46,371 nucleotides of DNA from a virus. A model generated the notes under the pieces. It saw only the letters and a list, made by a program, of their open reading frames with translations. It searched no databases and was not told the DNA's origin. The position numbers and the translations under genes were made by a program. How positions within the stretch are numbered: position 1 is the first letter of the stretch; each line of letters begins with the position of its first letter. This document shows, piece after piece, positions 6,008 to 18,200 of the stretch. Location: positions 1-46,371 of the IMG/VR virus record IMGVR_UViG_3300046820_000930, one strand, 5' to 3'.

Positions 6008-9000
6008 ATGAGCATGATTAATTTAGGAAAAATTAAATTTAGTTGGAAAGGTGACTGGACAGTAACCACCGCCTATGCAAAAGATGATGTTGTAAGATAC
6101 GGTGCAAATAGTTACGTTTGTATTACAGCACACACATCTGGTTCAAACTTTGCCGCTAATGCAGACAAATTTGATTTAATGACAGAAGGTGTCAAGTGGG
6201 ATACAGCAGACTACAGTCCGTCTACTACCTATGCAGCCAACACTATTGTTCGCTACGAAGATACTCTTTATATTTCCTTAGACGATACAACTGGCAATGA
6301 TCCAACTAATGCTACATATTGGGATTTAGTATCAGTAGTTCGACCAGAAGGCAATGTATGGTACGTTGCTACTAACGGTCTTGATACTAGAGACGGTACA
6401 GATCCAAGTACAGCCTTCCGTACACTCGGCCAGGCTCTAAGTGTAGCAGAAAGCGGCGACACAATTAAAGTTAGTCCAGGTACATTTCCAGAAGAATTCC
6501 CGTTAACAGTTCCTCAAGGTGTTGCGATTGTTGGTAGCGGTATTCGTGCAACTAAAATTGTTCCTAGCGTTTTAACCAACGACAAAGATGCATTTTTACT
6601 AAACGGTGAAACTGGTATCAGCGATTTGACTATTTCTGACATGTTCTATAATGCTATCGATGACACTGGTTACGCATTTAAATTTGCTGACAATACAACA
6701 ATTACGCTACGTAGTCCTTACATTGAACGTGTAACCGTACTAAACAGAGGTAGTGTAACAAGTAGTGCAGATCCTTACGGATTCAACGAAGGTGATGCAG
6801 GCCGTGGTGCATTAGTCGACGGTGCTAAAGTTACTCGTGCAAGTCTAGAAGCCGCAATGTTGTTTAATGAATGTACATTTATTGTACCAAATAGCCGTGC
6901 GTTAATTATGACCAACGGTGGTCGTAGTGAATGGTTAACTTGCTTTACATACTTTGCAGATCTTGCTATTGAAGGTAAAGCCGGTACACAAGGCCGCGGC
7001 GGTGATGGTAAGACATTATTTGAATTTGCAGGTGTTAGTGGCCCAGGTTTCCAACTTGGTGAAACAATTCGTGTAACTAGTACAGATGCATCTAGTACAT
7101 TTGATTTTGTAGTTGACAGTATAGTTGGTAATACAGTCTATGTCGATGGCAAATATGACCTACTTGAAGGTGAAGATTTAACTCCAGGAACTGGTGGTAG
7201 TATTGCTGGTTTAACATCTGGTACTACTGCTACAAGTGTTACACGTTATGACAGAGGCGAGTTTGCCGCAGAACTACGTGCTATTTCTGGTGCTAACATC
7301 TATGGTAACCAAGGGGTTAAAGCCGACGGTGATGATGTTGTATTACAACTAATGGCATGGAACTTTGCTTACATTGGCACAGGCGCCGATCTAACCAACG
7401 ATGATACTGCGGTAGTACAAGCCAACGAAGTAATCGAAGTCAACGGTGGCCGTGTATTCTATAACAGTGTTGACCAAGGCGGTAACTATAGAATTGGTGA
7501 CTTATTCAGTGTCGACTTTGCCACAGGCAACGTTAGTTTCCAAGCACCAGCATTTGACGTTACCAGTTTAACAGGTATTAATTTTACAGATGGTTCTAAC
7601 ACAACCATTGTTAATCCAACACAAGTTAGTACAGGTAATTTAGTTTTATCTGGAAATACAATTAGTTCTGTATCTGGAAACATTGTAATGGATCCTAGTG
7701 GATCTGCAGATGTTAACATTAATGCAGACACTAATATTACAGGTAACTTAGATGTTACCGGAGATGTAACTATTGGTGGTAACATTACCATTGGTAATCA
7801 AACATTAGATACAGTTACCGTTGTTGCTGACTTTACAAGTAATCTAGTTCCTGACGTAACAGACACTTATGACTTAGGTACTAGTTTGAAAAACTGGAGA
7901 ACATTGTATGCTGATACAGTAATCTCCAACGGCAATGGCGCTTTCATAATCCCAGTTGGTAATGTAACACAGCGTCCAACTCCAGTTACTGGTATGATTC
8001 GTTATAACAGTGAACTTTCAACATTTGAAGGTTATGCTAGTTCAAGTTGGGGATCACTAGGTGGTGTTAAGTCAGTTGACGGACTAACATATATTATCCC
8101 TGAAACAACTCCAGGTGCAAGTAACGGACAATTAGAATTCTTTGCAGAAGATGCTGCCGGTACAGGTAGTGTTAAAGTTGCAGGAATGACTAGAACAGCA
8201 GTAACTATTCCACTATCAACAGCATCAACTACTAGCACCGATGGCGCTCTAGTTGTCACAGGTGGTGTCGGTGTTGCAGGAACTGTTAACATTGGCACAG
8301 ATTTAAATGTTACAGGTAACACAACTCTAACAGGTGAACTAAGAGGACCAGCAACATTTACAATTGATCCAGCAGGTGTTGGCGACAATACCGGTACTGT
8401 TGTAATCAAAGGTAACTTGCAAGTTGACGGTACAACAACTACAATTAATTCAACAACATTAACTGTTGATGATAAAAATATTGAACTTGCAAGTACAGCA
8501 AGCCCAACTGATTTAACCGCAGATGGTGCTGGTATTACTATCAAAGGTACTAGCGATAAGACATTTAACTGGGTCGATGCAACAAATTCTTTCACAGCAA
8601 ACCAAAACCTCGATGTACTATCTGGATTTGCTCTTAAAGTTGCAGGTGTCGATAAGGTTACAGAAACTGCATTGTTCCCTAACAGTGGAGTGACAATTGG
8701 TAGTGTACTAAGCACAGTAACTATCAACGATGAACTTTTAGTAAACAATAGTTTAGTTACTAACGGTGATGTGATCAGTGATAATGCAGTACAAAATTTA
8801 TATCCTGATGTAGTAACTACAATTAACATGGGCGGCACTGCTACCGCAGTTAACATTGGTGATACATTAGGAACAGGAAAAACAACAGTTAACAACAATT
8901 TAGATGTTACTGGTGTTGTTAGAATTGCAGGAAACAGTATTGCTACTAAACCTAACACATTAGTATCTGCAGGATTATTTGCTTTCTCTACAACAACAGC

Positions 9001-12000
9001 AACTGGTACAGGTGTTACATGGCGAATCGAAATTGAGTACGACACAGGAAACGTTGTAAGTATTACTCCAAGTACATCTGGTAACTTCTATAATTTCGGT
9101 GATACATTTACAATTCTTGGTAGCCAATACGGTGGTGTCGACGGCGTTAACGATTTAATACTAACTATAGATACATTTATTGTCGATCCATTCCCACTAA
9201 CTGGCCCAACTGTTGGTGGTAATATTGCTACAGTAACCTACACAGGTACTCCTCCAATTCTTCCAGGACCTGCTACAACATTTAGTTTAGTTGAAAACTT
9301 TGTTGAAACAGTTGACTTTGCTAAACAAGCAACAACAATTACCATGGGTGCTGTTGACGGACTAGGCGCACCAAATGGCACAACAACCATTAGAAACAAC
9401 TTCCAAGCCAACGGTGATGTTGTTCTTAACGGTGTATACAGTGGTATTCCAGCCAACATTTCAACTAACGCAATTCAACTTAATCTAGTTAATGATACTG
9501 CTACAATTATCAACTTTGCCGGCGCAGCCGACAATTTAAGTATTGGTAGTCAATTTGGCGAAACAGTAATTAACAACCGTTTAGTTGTTCCAACAGGTAT
9601 TACTGCTGATTTAAAAGGTAGCGTGTTTGGTGATTTCTCAAGTAAAATCATCGACGGCATTACAGGCGATGTTACAGCCAACGACTTGCAGGTCAACGGT
9701 AGCGCAACATTTGAATTTGATATCCTAGTCAAAGGCGGTGACATCCTAACTGATCAAACAACATTCAATTTGCTTAACGATACAGCAACTACATTGAATA
9801 TTGGTCAAGCCGCAACAAGTATTGTTACTGGTGCTACCACAGGCACTTATCAAATTCGTAATGCTATCACACAAATTGACGGTGACTTGTCTGTTAAAGG
9901 TGGAGACATTACCACTGACCAAACAATATTCAACATTGTTACCAGCGGTGCCACAGAAGTTAACTTGGCTACTAGTGCCAGTACAGTAAGTATCGGTTCT
10001 ACTTTAGGAACTACTACTGTTAATAACGATCTAAGTGTCAACTTAAATGTAAACATTGATGGCGACACACTTGACACATCTAATACAACATTTAATCTTG
10101 TAAACGACACTGCTACGACTGTAAACTTTGCAGGCGCGGCAACAACTATTAACGTCGGTGATGCTACAGGTACTGTAAACTTTGCTGGTAGTATGGTAAA
10201 CTTTAACGGTGACATTACTGTTAAGGGCGGCGACTTAATTACAGATCAAACAACATTTAACTTATTACAAACACCTACTACTGTTAATTTTGCTGACGCG
10301 GCAACAACATTAACTGTTGGAGCAGCCAGTGGAACAACTAATGTTAGAAATAATTTAACTGTAGATTTAGATTTAGCAGTTGAAGGCGGCGATATTACTT
10401 CAAGCCAGACAACATTTAATTTATTAAACTCTACAGTTACTACTCTAAACCTAGCAGGTGCTGGTACACAAGTTAACATTGGTTCAAGTAACGGTGCAAC
10501 AAACGTTAAGAATGATTTGAATGTTGACGGTAAGATTACTGTTGGTAGTTCAGCAGGTTCTACTTCAACAATTGATTCTGCTGACACAACATTCTATCTT
10601 GCTAACACAACAGCAGAAAACTTGTACATGGGCGGCGCAGCCACAGTAGTCGAAATTGGTTCTACTACAGGTACAACTAGCATCAACAATGCACTAGCAG
10701 TTGATGGACAAGCAACATTTGAGCAAGATATTTTAGTTAAAGGTGGAGACATTACCACTAACTTAACTACATTTAACCTAGTTAATGCTGTTGCTGAAAC
10801 TGTAAACTTTGCTGGCGCAGGTACCACAGTTAATATTGGTGCAACAACAGGCAAAACTATTGTTAGAAATGATGTTCAAGCCAACGGTGATATTGAAATC
10901 AGAGGCGGCGACTTAACAACCAATCAAGCAACATTTAATTTAATTAACACTAACGCAACAACTGTTAACTTTGCCGGTGGCGCTAACACTGTCAACGTGG
11001 CTGCTCCAGGCAGTGAAACAAACATTGCAGGTAATTTAAACATTACAGGGTTAACAACTGTAAGCAGTCACATTATTCCAGCAGACAACGTAACCTATGA
11101 CTTAGGTAGTTCAACAAATCGTTTCCGTGATTTGTATCTAAGCGGCGGCACAATTGACTTGGCTGGTGGTACAATTAGTTATGACGGTACAAGTTTTAAC
11201 TTCCAAGGTGGTACAAACGTTGGTCAAAGTGTTGACACAGATTCAACCACTTTTGATCTGTTAAACAATATTGCACAGACAATTAATTTTGGCGGCGATG
11301 CTACAACAATTAACATGGGTGCATTGAATGGTTCTACCAACATTAGACACAATCTAAATGTTGCAGGACAGATTACAGTTGGTTCTAGCGATAGTAGTGT
11401 ATCTACACTAGCAGTTACAGACACAACATTCTTCCTGGCCAATACTACAGCAGAAACAATTTACTTTGGTAATGCGGCAACAGCAATTAGCATGGGTAGT
11501 GTTGGAGGTTTAACTACTGTTAATACAGATTTAACAGTTACAGGTAACACATTACTAGAAGCAGATTTAACAGTTAACGGTAACTTAACATTAACATCGT
11601 TGAACACTAGCGGTGAAAACAACGACTTTGTTATTAGTCCACAAGGTACTGGTCAAGTTACCATTGAACCACAAGGTGGTTTAACAATTAATCCTTCAAC
11701 AGTTGGTAACATCAACAACGTTAACGTTGGTGCAACAACTAGAGGTACTGGTAGATTTACTTCGTTAGAAGCAAATGCGCAAACTAGATTTACCAGCGGT
11801 ATTAGTTCAGTGGATTCTACCACAGGTGCAGTTGTTGTACAAGGTGGTGTTGGTGTTTCTGAAAACTTGAACGTTGAAGGTAACGTAAGTGCTAACAGTT
11901 TAACACTACGTGGTACAGTATTGTTTGACAACGAATTAGCAGTTCCAAGCGGTGGTACAGGTAACGGTCAATTTAATGCAAGAGGTGTACTATATGGTAA

Positions 12001-12148
12001 TAGTACAGATCCAGTACAGTCAACAGCAGGCAGTGATTACCAAACACCGTACACTGGTACAAATCAACAGACTAGTTATGCAATGCTAACAACAGACGCT
12101 AACGGAGTACCAGTTTGGACAGATGTTATCGACTGTGGAACATTTTAA
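6008..12148 (+). CDS. giant tail-fibre/adhesin, 2046 aa, with beta-helix and tandem fibre repeats
   Basis: Domain order as read: residues about 13-110 are two CBM5/12-like modules (WKGDWTVTTAYAKDDVVRYG and WDTADYSPSTTYAANTIVRY). Residues about 116-480 are a pectate-lyase-like right-handed beta-helix beginning VWYVATNGLDTRDGTDPSTA, then TIKVSPGTFPEEFPLTVPQG. A fibre box (RPTPVTGMIRYNSE, near 660) and a GTTTTINSTTLTVDDKN module follow. Residues about 1155-1860 contain roughly eleven repeats of TTFNLLNxTATTVNFAGAAT of 45-65 residues each. The C-terminus includes GGTGNGQFNARGVLYGN. Beta-helices in phages often bind or cleave glycans; no catalytic residues can be assigned here. AAAGGA precedes the ATG. 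It ends 58 bases before the 3900-residue gene, which shares its beta-helix start and several modules. Confidence 0.82.
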   Translation: MSMINLGKIKFSWKGDWTVTTAYAKDDVVRYGANSYVCITAHTSGSNFAANADKFDLMTEGVKWDTADYSPSTTYAANTIVRYEDTLYISLDDTTGNDPTNATYWDLVSVVRPEGNVWYVATNGLDTRDGTDPSTAFRTLGQALSVAESGDTIKVSPGTFPEEFPLTVPQGVAIVGSGIRATKIVPSVLTNDKDAFLLNGETGISDLTISDMFYNAIDDTGYAFKFADNTTITLRSPYIERVTVLNRGSVTSSADPYGFNEGDAGRGALVDGAKVTRASLEAAMLFNECTFIVPNSRALIMTNGGRSEWLTCFTYFADLAIEGKAGTQGRGGDGKTLFEFAGVSGPGFQLGETIRVTSTDASSTFDFVVDSIVGNTVYVDGKYDLLEGEDLTPGTGGSIAGLTSGTTATSVTRYDRGEFAAELRAISGANIYGNQGVKADGDDVVLQLMAWNFAYIGTGADLTNDDTAVVQANEVIEVNGGRVFYNSVDQGGNYRIGDLFSVDFATGNVSFQAPAFDVTSLTGINFTDGSNTTIVNPTQVSTGNLVLSGNTISSVSGNIVMDPSGSADVNINADTNITGNLDVTGDVTIGGNITIGNQTLDTVTVVADFTSNLVPDVTDTYDLGTSLKNWRTLYADTVISNGNGAFIIPVGNVTQRPTPVTGMIRYNSELSTFEGYASSSWGSLGGVKSVDGLTYIIPETTPGASNGQLEFFAEDAAGTGSVKVAGMTRTAVTIPLSTASTTSTDGALVVTGGVGVAGTVNIGTDLNVTGNTTLTGELRGPATFTIDPAGVGDNTGTVVIKGNLQVDGTTTTINSTTLTVDDKNIELASTASPTDLTADGAGITIKGTSDKTFNWVDATNSFTANQNLDVLSGFALKVAGVDKVTETALFPNSGVTIGSVLSTVTINDELLVNNSLVTNGDVISDNAVQNLYPDVVTTINMGGTATAVNIGDTLGTGKTTVNNNLDVTGVVRIAGNSIATKPNTLVSAGLFAFSTTTATGTGVTWRIEIEYDTGNVVSITPSTSGNFYNFGDTFTILGSQYGGVDGVNDLILTIDTFIVDPFPLTGPTVGGNIATVTYTGTPPILPGPATTFSLVENFVETVDFAKQATTITMGAVDGLGAPNGTTTIRNNFQANGDVVLNGVYSGIPANISTNAIQLNLVNDTATIINFAGAADNLSIGSQFGETVINNRLVVPTGITADLKGSVFGDFSSKIIDGITGDVTANDLQVNGSATFEFDILVKGGDILTDQTTFNLLNDTATTLNIGQAATSIVTGATTGTYQIRNAITQIDGDLSVKGGDITTDQTIFNIVTSGATEVNLATSASTVSIGSTLGTTTVNNDLSVNLNVNIDGDTLDTSNTTFNLVNDTATTVNFAGAATTINVGDATGTVNFAGSMVNFNGDITVKGGDLITDQTTFNLLQTPTTVNFADAATTLTVGAASGTTNVRNNLTVDLDLAVEGGDITSSQTTFNLLNSTVTTLNLAGAGTQVNIGSSNGATNVKNDLNVDGKITVGSSAGSTSTIDSADTTFYLANTTAENLYMGGAATVVEIGSTTGTTSINNALAVDGQATFEQDILVKGGDITTNLTTFNLVNAVAETVNFAGAGTTVNIGATTGKTIVRNDVQANGDIEIRGGDLTTNQATFNLINTNATTVNFAGGANTVNVAAPGSETNIAGNLNITGLTTVSSHIIPADNVTYDLGSSTNRFRDLYLSGGTIDLAGGTISYDGTSFNFQGGTNVGQSVDTDSTTFDLLNNIAQTINFGGDATTINMGALNGSTNIRHNLNVAGQITVGSSDSSVSTLAVTDTTFFLANTTAETIYFGNAATAISMGSVGGLTTVNTDLTVTGNTLLEADLTVNGNLTLTSLNTSGENNDFVISPQGTGQVTIEPQGGLTINPSTVGNINNVNVGATTRGTGRFTSLEANAQTRFTSGISSVDSTTGAVVVQGGVGVSENLNVEGNVSANSLTLRGTVLFDNELAVPSGGTGNGQFNARGVLYGNSTDPVQSTAGSDYQTPYTGTNQQTSYAMLTTDANGVPVWTDVIDCGTF
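9470..11578 (+). repeat. tandem fibre repeats, about eleven units
   Basis: Each unit encodes TTFNL(L/V)N-x-(T)AT(T)VNFAGAATT(V/I)NIG, then a TTTVRNNL-type strand and DGDLxVKGGDITTDQ. The DNA is also repetitive (for example ACAACATTTAA recurs with ACTTTGC following). Two more units occur in 4247-5446 and one near 22100 in the next gene, making this a probable substrate for recombination between fibre genes. Confidence 0.8.
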
Positions 12149-12170
12149 AGATCACGAAAATTAGAAACGG

Positions 12171-12176
12171 TAAATA
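12171..12176 (+). promoter_or_regulatory. T4-type late promoter box (TAAATA)
   Basis: GGTAAATAAG lies in the short gap before the giant gene. The predicted start at about 12182 leaves a leader of roughly 24 bases that includes GAGG. Confidence 0.55.
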
Positions 12177-12205
12177 AGAACGGATAAGGAAAAACGAGGA
12201 ATATT

Positions 12206-15200
12206 ATGGCATCAAGAATCCTTTTTAAGCGAAATAACAACGCAGGTGTGACACCAAGTGCAGGTTCACTAGTTCAAGGCGAACTAGCAATGAACACTGC
12301 CGACGGTAAAGTCTTTTTAAAGAAAGAAGACGATACTGTACTTGACATTACCAAAACAACATTTGAACGTGATACAAGTATTACTACAAATGATGACGGT
12401 GGTACTACACCTAGTAAGATTGTTGCTAAAGTAGATAACGTAACAGAATTTGAAGTAACTTCAAACGGAACAGAATTTGTTAACGATGTTAGAATTAAAG
12501 ACCAAAAAGGTCTAATTTTCAATGATGCCGCAAATACTAACACAGTAACAATCAAAGGTCCAGACAATGTTGACTTTAGTTACGAAATTAAATTACCACC
12601 ATTCCAACCAATTGATAAAAGCGTACTAGGTCTAGACGGTAATGGTAATCTAGAATGGGGATCACCTGACAGTTTTGGTGGTAACCGCGTTTACGTTTCA
12701 GATAGAAAGGGCGATGACAACAACGACGGTATTAATGCTCCAGTTCGTAGTTTAAAACGTGCCGCACAGATTGCCGCAAGTTTAGGTCTACGTCCTCTTA
12801 CAGATCCAGGACAGGGCAAGTACAATGCTAAACGTTTACTAGAAGCCAACCGTAGTTTCATTCAAAGCCAAGTTATTAAGTGGATTGATGCTAACTTTGT
12901 TAACTTCCTATATGACGAAGAAAAGTGCCGTCGTGACTTAGGCATTATTATTGATGCTGTTGCTTTAGACTTTACTCTAGGAACAAACTATAAAGCCGTG
13001 ACTACAGGTCTTGCTTACCGTCGTGCTAATGCATATACAGTTATTCAAGATCAAATTCTTCAAACTAAGAGTGCAATCTTAAAAGCACAAGAAGAAGGCA
13101 CATCATTAATCACTAACTCAACTGCACTTGGTCGCTACAACACTGCATTTGCAGAAATTGTTGATATTCTTGAAAACGACATTGGTGACGATAGCACAGA
13201 TGCTATTGCATTTACTACACCAGGTAGTGCTTCTAACGAAGAAGTTGCAGCCAAAGACAAATTACAAGCAAACAAAAACTTCTTGAAAGAAGAAGTCATT
13301 GCTTGGATTAACACAAACTATTCTGATTTTACCTATAACGAAGAAAAGTGTGCTCGTGACACAGGTCTATTATTAGACGCCGCCGGTTTTGACGCAGTAT
13401 TGAATACAAACTACAATGCCGTAGTTGCTGGTCGTGCTTATCTACGTGCTAACGCAGACTATCTAGGTAACAATCAAAAGTTACAAACTGTTGCCGCATT
13501 CCAATATGCTAAAAGTCAAGCACTATTAAGTGTTGCAGGAGATGCTACAGCAACTCAACGTGTTACACTAGCATTCGATGAAATACTTGACATTATTAAC
13601 AACGCAGAAGGTGATGATAGTACCGATGCTATCGTATTCAATGCTCCAAGCAATGCTACACAAGATGCAGTCGATGCACGTGATCAACTACAAACAAACA
13701 AGAACTTTTTAGCAGATGCAGTTAGTTCTTATATTAACAAACAATTTGTAGGTTACATCTATAGAGATCAAGTAAAAGATACTTGTGAACGTGACCTTGG
13801 AATTATTATTGATGCCGCACGTTACGATGCCGCATTAGGTACTAACTACAACGCAGTTACCGCAGGACTAGCATACCAACGTGCAAATAGTGACTATGTT
13901 ATCAGTGGTCAAAACTTGCAGACTATTGCAGGTATTCAACATGCTCAAAATTTAGCAGCCACAGCCGTTGCAATTAACGGTACAACAGTAACTAGAGTTA
14001 ATGCCGCATTCTCAGAAGTGCTTGATATTTTAATTAATGGTATACAGTCTACAGAAGAATCTGCAGATGCACTGACATTTACAAACCCAAGTACTGCCAG
14101 TCAAAACGTTATTAACACAAAGAACCAGTTAATTGCTAATCGTGCGTTTGTCAAATCAGAAATTACTTCTTACATTGACAGCAACTTGACCGGCTACACT
14201 TATGGTAGTACCGTACAAACAAAATGCGAGCGTGATATTGAATTTATCACCAGAGCAGCCGCAATGGATGCCGCACTAGGTACAAACTATAATGCAGTTA
14301 CAGCAGGTCTTGCATATCAACGTGCAAATTCTAATTATGTGATCAGCAATCAAAACTTGCAGACTATTGCAGGTATTGAAAAATCCCAAAGCGAAGCACT
14401 AGCACTGACTAGTGATTCAACTTTTGAAACACGCTATCAGTCTGCTATTACCGAAGTAATTGATATTATCCGTAACGGTAGCACATCGACTGAAGATGCC
14501 GCAAATGCATTAGTGTTCCCAACACCGACTGGCACTAGTCAAGACAACGTTGATGCAAAAGATCAACTAGTTGCTAACCGTGCATTTATTAAAGCAGAAA
14601 TTACTGCTTGGATCAATACTCAAATTAGTAGTAATTTCTCTCCATTTATAGGATTTAGTTACGATGAAGCAAAGTGTGCAAGAGATGTCGGCTTTATCGT
14701 TGACGCTCTATGCCACGATATTCTTTACGGCGGTAACTGGGCAACTGTTCGTGCTGCCGAAGCGTACTTTGTTGGATCAACTGGACAATTAGGAGCAGGT
14801 CAAGCAGCCGGAACATCTGCGGCTTATGTTCGATTAAAAAATATTGTTGCACAGATTGTTCAGGAACAAACAGTAACAGTATCTTCTGGAAATACTTTAA
14901 CACAAAATACTGCATCGGGTGGTGCTACAAGCACAGAAGCAGATACATTACGAAATTTAATTGATATTATTATCAACGTAATCGATGCTGGTAACACAAG
15001 TGGATTACCAAGTATTACATATCCAAGCATTAGTTGGACAGATGCAAACATTCAAGCAGACCATGGTGCAGTGATTGCCGCATTGTCGACTATTAAATCT
15101 ACCGTCAGCACGTACATTACTAACAGTTTTGTAGGATTTACTTATGACAGTGCCAAGTGCTCACGAGATGTAGGTTATCTTGTTGATGCATTAACTTACG

Positions 15201-18200
15201 ATATTCTATACGGCGGTAACTCGGCCAGTGTAGCCGCAGCCAAGGCATACTTTGTTGGCGCTGTAAGTCAACTAGGTGCTGGCCAAAAAGAAGTTACTGT
15301 TTATGCTTACAAACACTTATCAAATATTTTAGGTAGAATTATTCAAGGTATTGAAATTACCAAGTCTACTGGAAACGTTGAAACTCAATTAGGAACAGGC
15401 CCAGGTGGTAACGGAACAAGTTCTGAAGCATCGGCACTAGCCGCTGACCTACAATTAGTAATCGATGTTATCATTGCCGACGATATCTCAGGATTGCCAA
15501 CCCCAACATATCCTAGTTTAGGTTGGGTTAATGCTAACATTGTTAGTGCAACAAACTCATTAAACAGTTCTAAGGCAAGTATTATTACTAATACTAGCAC
15601 ATATCTAACAACAACATTTGATGCATTTTCCTACAATCAAACAAAGTGCGAACGTGATGTAAGATATATTATTGACGCATTAACCTATGATTTGTTATAT
15701 GGTGGTAACACTGCTACACGCACAGCCGCAAACGCATATTGGGTAGGCGCTGTAACGCAAGTACCAGACCAAATCTTCCAAACAAAGAAAGCATTTGAAT
15801 ACCTAGCAACTATCGTTGACAATGTATTATTAGGTACATCAGTTACACCAAGTCAAGACCGTGCAGTTTACACTAAAGGATCTACTTCTAGCGATGCATT
15901 TGCAGTTACAAGTTGGTCTGGAAACACATTAGTTTTAACAGCAACAGGTAATGCTAACGGCACTGAATTTACAGGTAAATTTACAGCACTAGATGGCACA
16001 GAACCGTACGACATTTACATTAACGGTACAAAAGTATCTGTTAGCAACACAGTTATCAGCAGTACAATTACATTAACCACAGACAAAACACTTGCTCAAA
16101 CTTTAGGTGCTACAACAACTACAGCAGATGTTGTTAACGTTAGTTTCATTGAAGCATACAGTGGTGCTAGTCAAGATACTGCTACATACGGTGCTGCCAG
16201 TGCAACACAAACAGCAGCCGCAACTGCTCTACTAAGCATTATTACAAACGTAATCGAGAACGGTGTCAGCGTACTACCAACAGCAGTTAACCCAGATTTA
16301 ACCTGGGCAACTTCTGGATTACAAAATGCACGTTTAGAACTAGTTGCAGATCGTCAAACAATTATTGACGGAACTATCGACTACGTACAAACAACATTCC
16401 AAGACTTTGTCTATGATGAAGTACGATGCAGTCGTGACGTAGGATATATTGTTGATGCTATTACCTATGACGTATTATACGGCGGTAACAGCGCAACAGT
16501 TGATGCAGCCAACGCATATTGGATTACTTTAGACGGTAGTACATACGACACACAAGTACCTAATCAAGAAAGTGTAACATCTCTTGCTATTGATAGATTG
16601 TCATACCTAGTAGATAAAGTTGTTCGTGGAGTAACGGTCACTGATACTTATCAAAACGTTGTTACACAAACTACCAGCGGAAGCAATGCAACTACAGTTG
16701 AAGCAGGCATACTAACTGATTTGTTAGGTATTATCTCTGGTGTTATTGTCAACGGTATTGGTACAATACCAGCAGTTGTTGATCCAGATGTAAGTTGGGT
16801 ATCTGGTGCTATCACAGCAAACTACAATGCTTTCCGTACAACAAATAGAGAAGCAATTATTGACAACGTTGTCACTTATATTGCAGATACATTTACAGGA
16901 TTTACCTACAACAGTGCTATTTGTTCACGTGACACAGGATTAATTGTTGACGCAGTTATTCTTGACTTTATCCTTGGCGGTAATGAACGAAGCGTTGAAG
17001 CAGGTCTTGCTTACTATGAAGCAGGCAACACAAGCGCGGCATTAGTAGTCAGTGATCAAAGATTTGAAACAGCAGAAGCCAACAAGTATGCTAAGAAAAT
17101 CTGTAAACAAATTGTACAGAACCAAACAATTAGTCCGTTCTTCCAGCCATTGGGCGGAGAACCAACACAGGTAAAATATCCAAGTATCAGTGGTGCTGCC
17201 GCAGTTAACGATATTGAAACTTTATTCAATACTATTATTAGTATTTTCGAAGGATATCCTGCACCGACAGTAGTAGCAAACGCATTTAATCAGATTCCTA
17301 TTACTATCAGCGTTGCCGCAGGTGACTTCTACATTGACAACCCAATTATTATTCCAGACAAAGTTTCTGTAGTTGGTGACAGTCTACGTTCTGTGGTTGT
17401 TCGTCCATTGAACGCAGGTAAGGACATGTTCCGTATTCGTAACGGTGCGTACATGACTGGCTTTACGTTCCGAGACGGTCTAGATGAAAACCTAGTTCCT
17501 AACTACACATTTAACTGGTGTGTAGCATTCGACGATCCGACAGACGACACAGTTGACCGTTCTGGTTACTTTGGTCTACGTAAGACTAAACCACAAATTT
17601 CTTTATCACCATATATTCAGAACTGTTCTATTATTTCGTTCTTAGGTGGTAATGGTATTTGGGTTGACGGTAATAAGATTGTTGATCCTAACATCAGTCC
17701 TCCCGGATTTGAAATTGAACAAGAAAACCCAGTAGATGGTCCAACACCTCCACAAGGTAAGTCTATGGTTGCCAACGCATTTACCATGGTTTCCTTCGGT
17801 GGCACAGGTTGGTTATGTAGTAACGATGGTTATGCGCAGATCGTGTCCTGTTTCCAGATTTTCTGTTTGAACGGTTCATATACACAGTCAGGCGGTTACC
17901 TATCTATTACTAACTCTGCTACAAACTTTGGTTTGTATGCTCTACGTTCAAGCGGTTTCAGTCCAACAGCATTCTCTTTTGATAGAGGTTATGTTGCGGC
18001 AACAGGTACCAGCGGTGGTAGAATTACACTGACTACACTAGGTACAAACCGTGTTCCGATTCCGCAGTATGTTTTAAAATTCCGTAACGCAAGCACCGAC
18101 GCAGACGTAACCAGTAACTTTAAAGTTGCAAGTACTGAAATTAGTTTCAACTCTAATGCGTTTGATGCTATTAGTGGACGTACAGGTACTATTACAAACA

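Noticed and set aside
8032-9045. 337-residue open frame on the minus strand
   Set aside because: Low-complexity Val/Thr/Leu/Pro composition produced by reading fibre repeats backwards; no start signals.
9470-11578. Regularly spaced repeats resembling an array
   Set aside because: They are coding repeats of a fibre protein with degenerate DNA, not a CRISPR array; there are no conserved short repeats with unique spacers and no cas genes.
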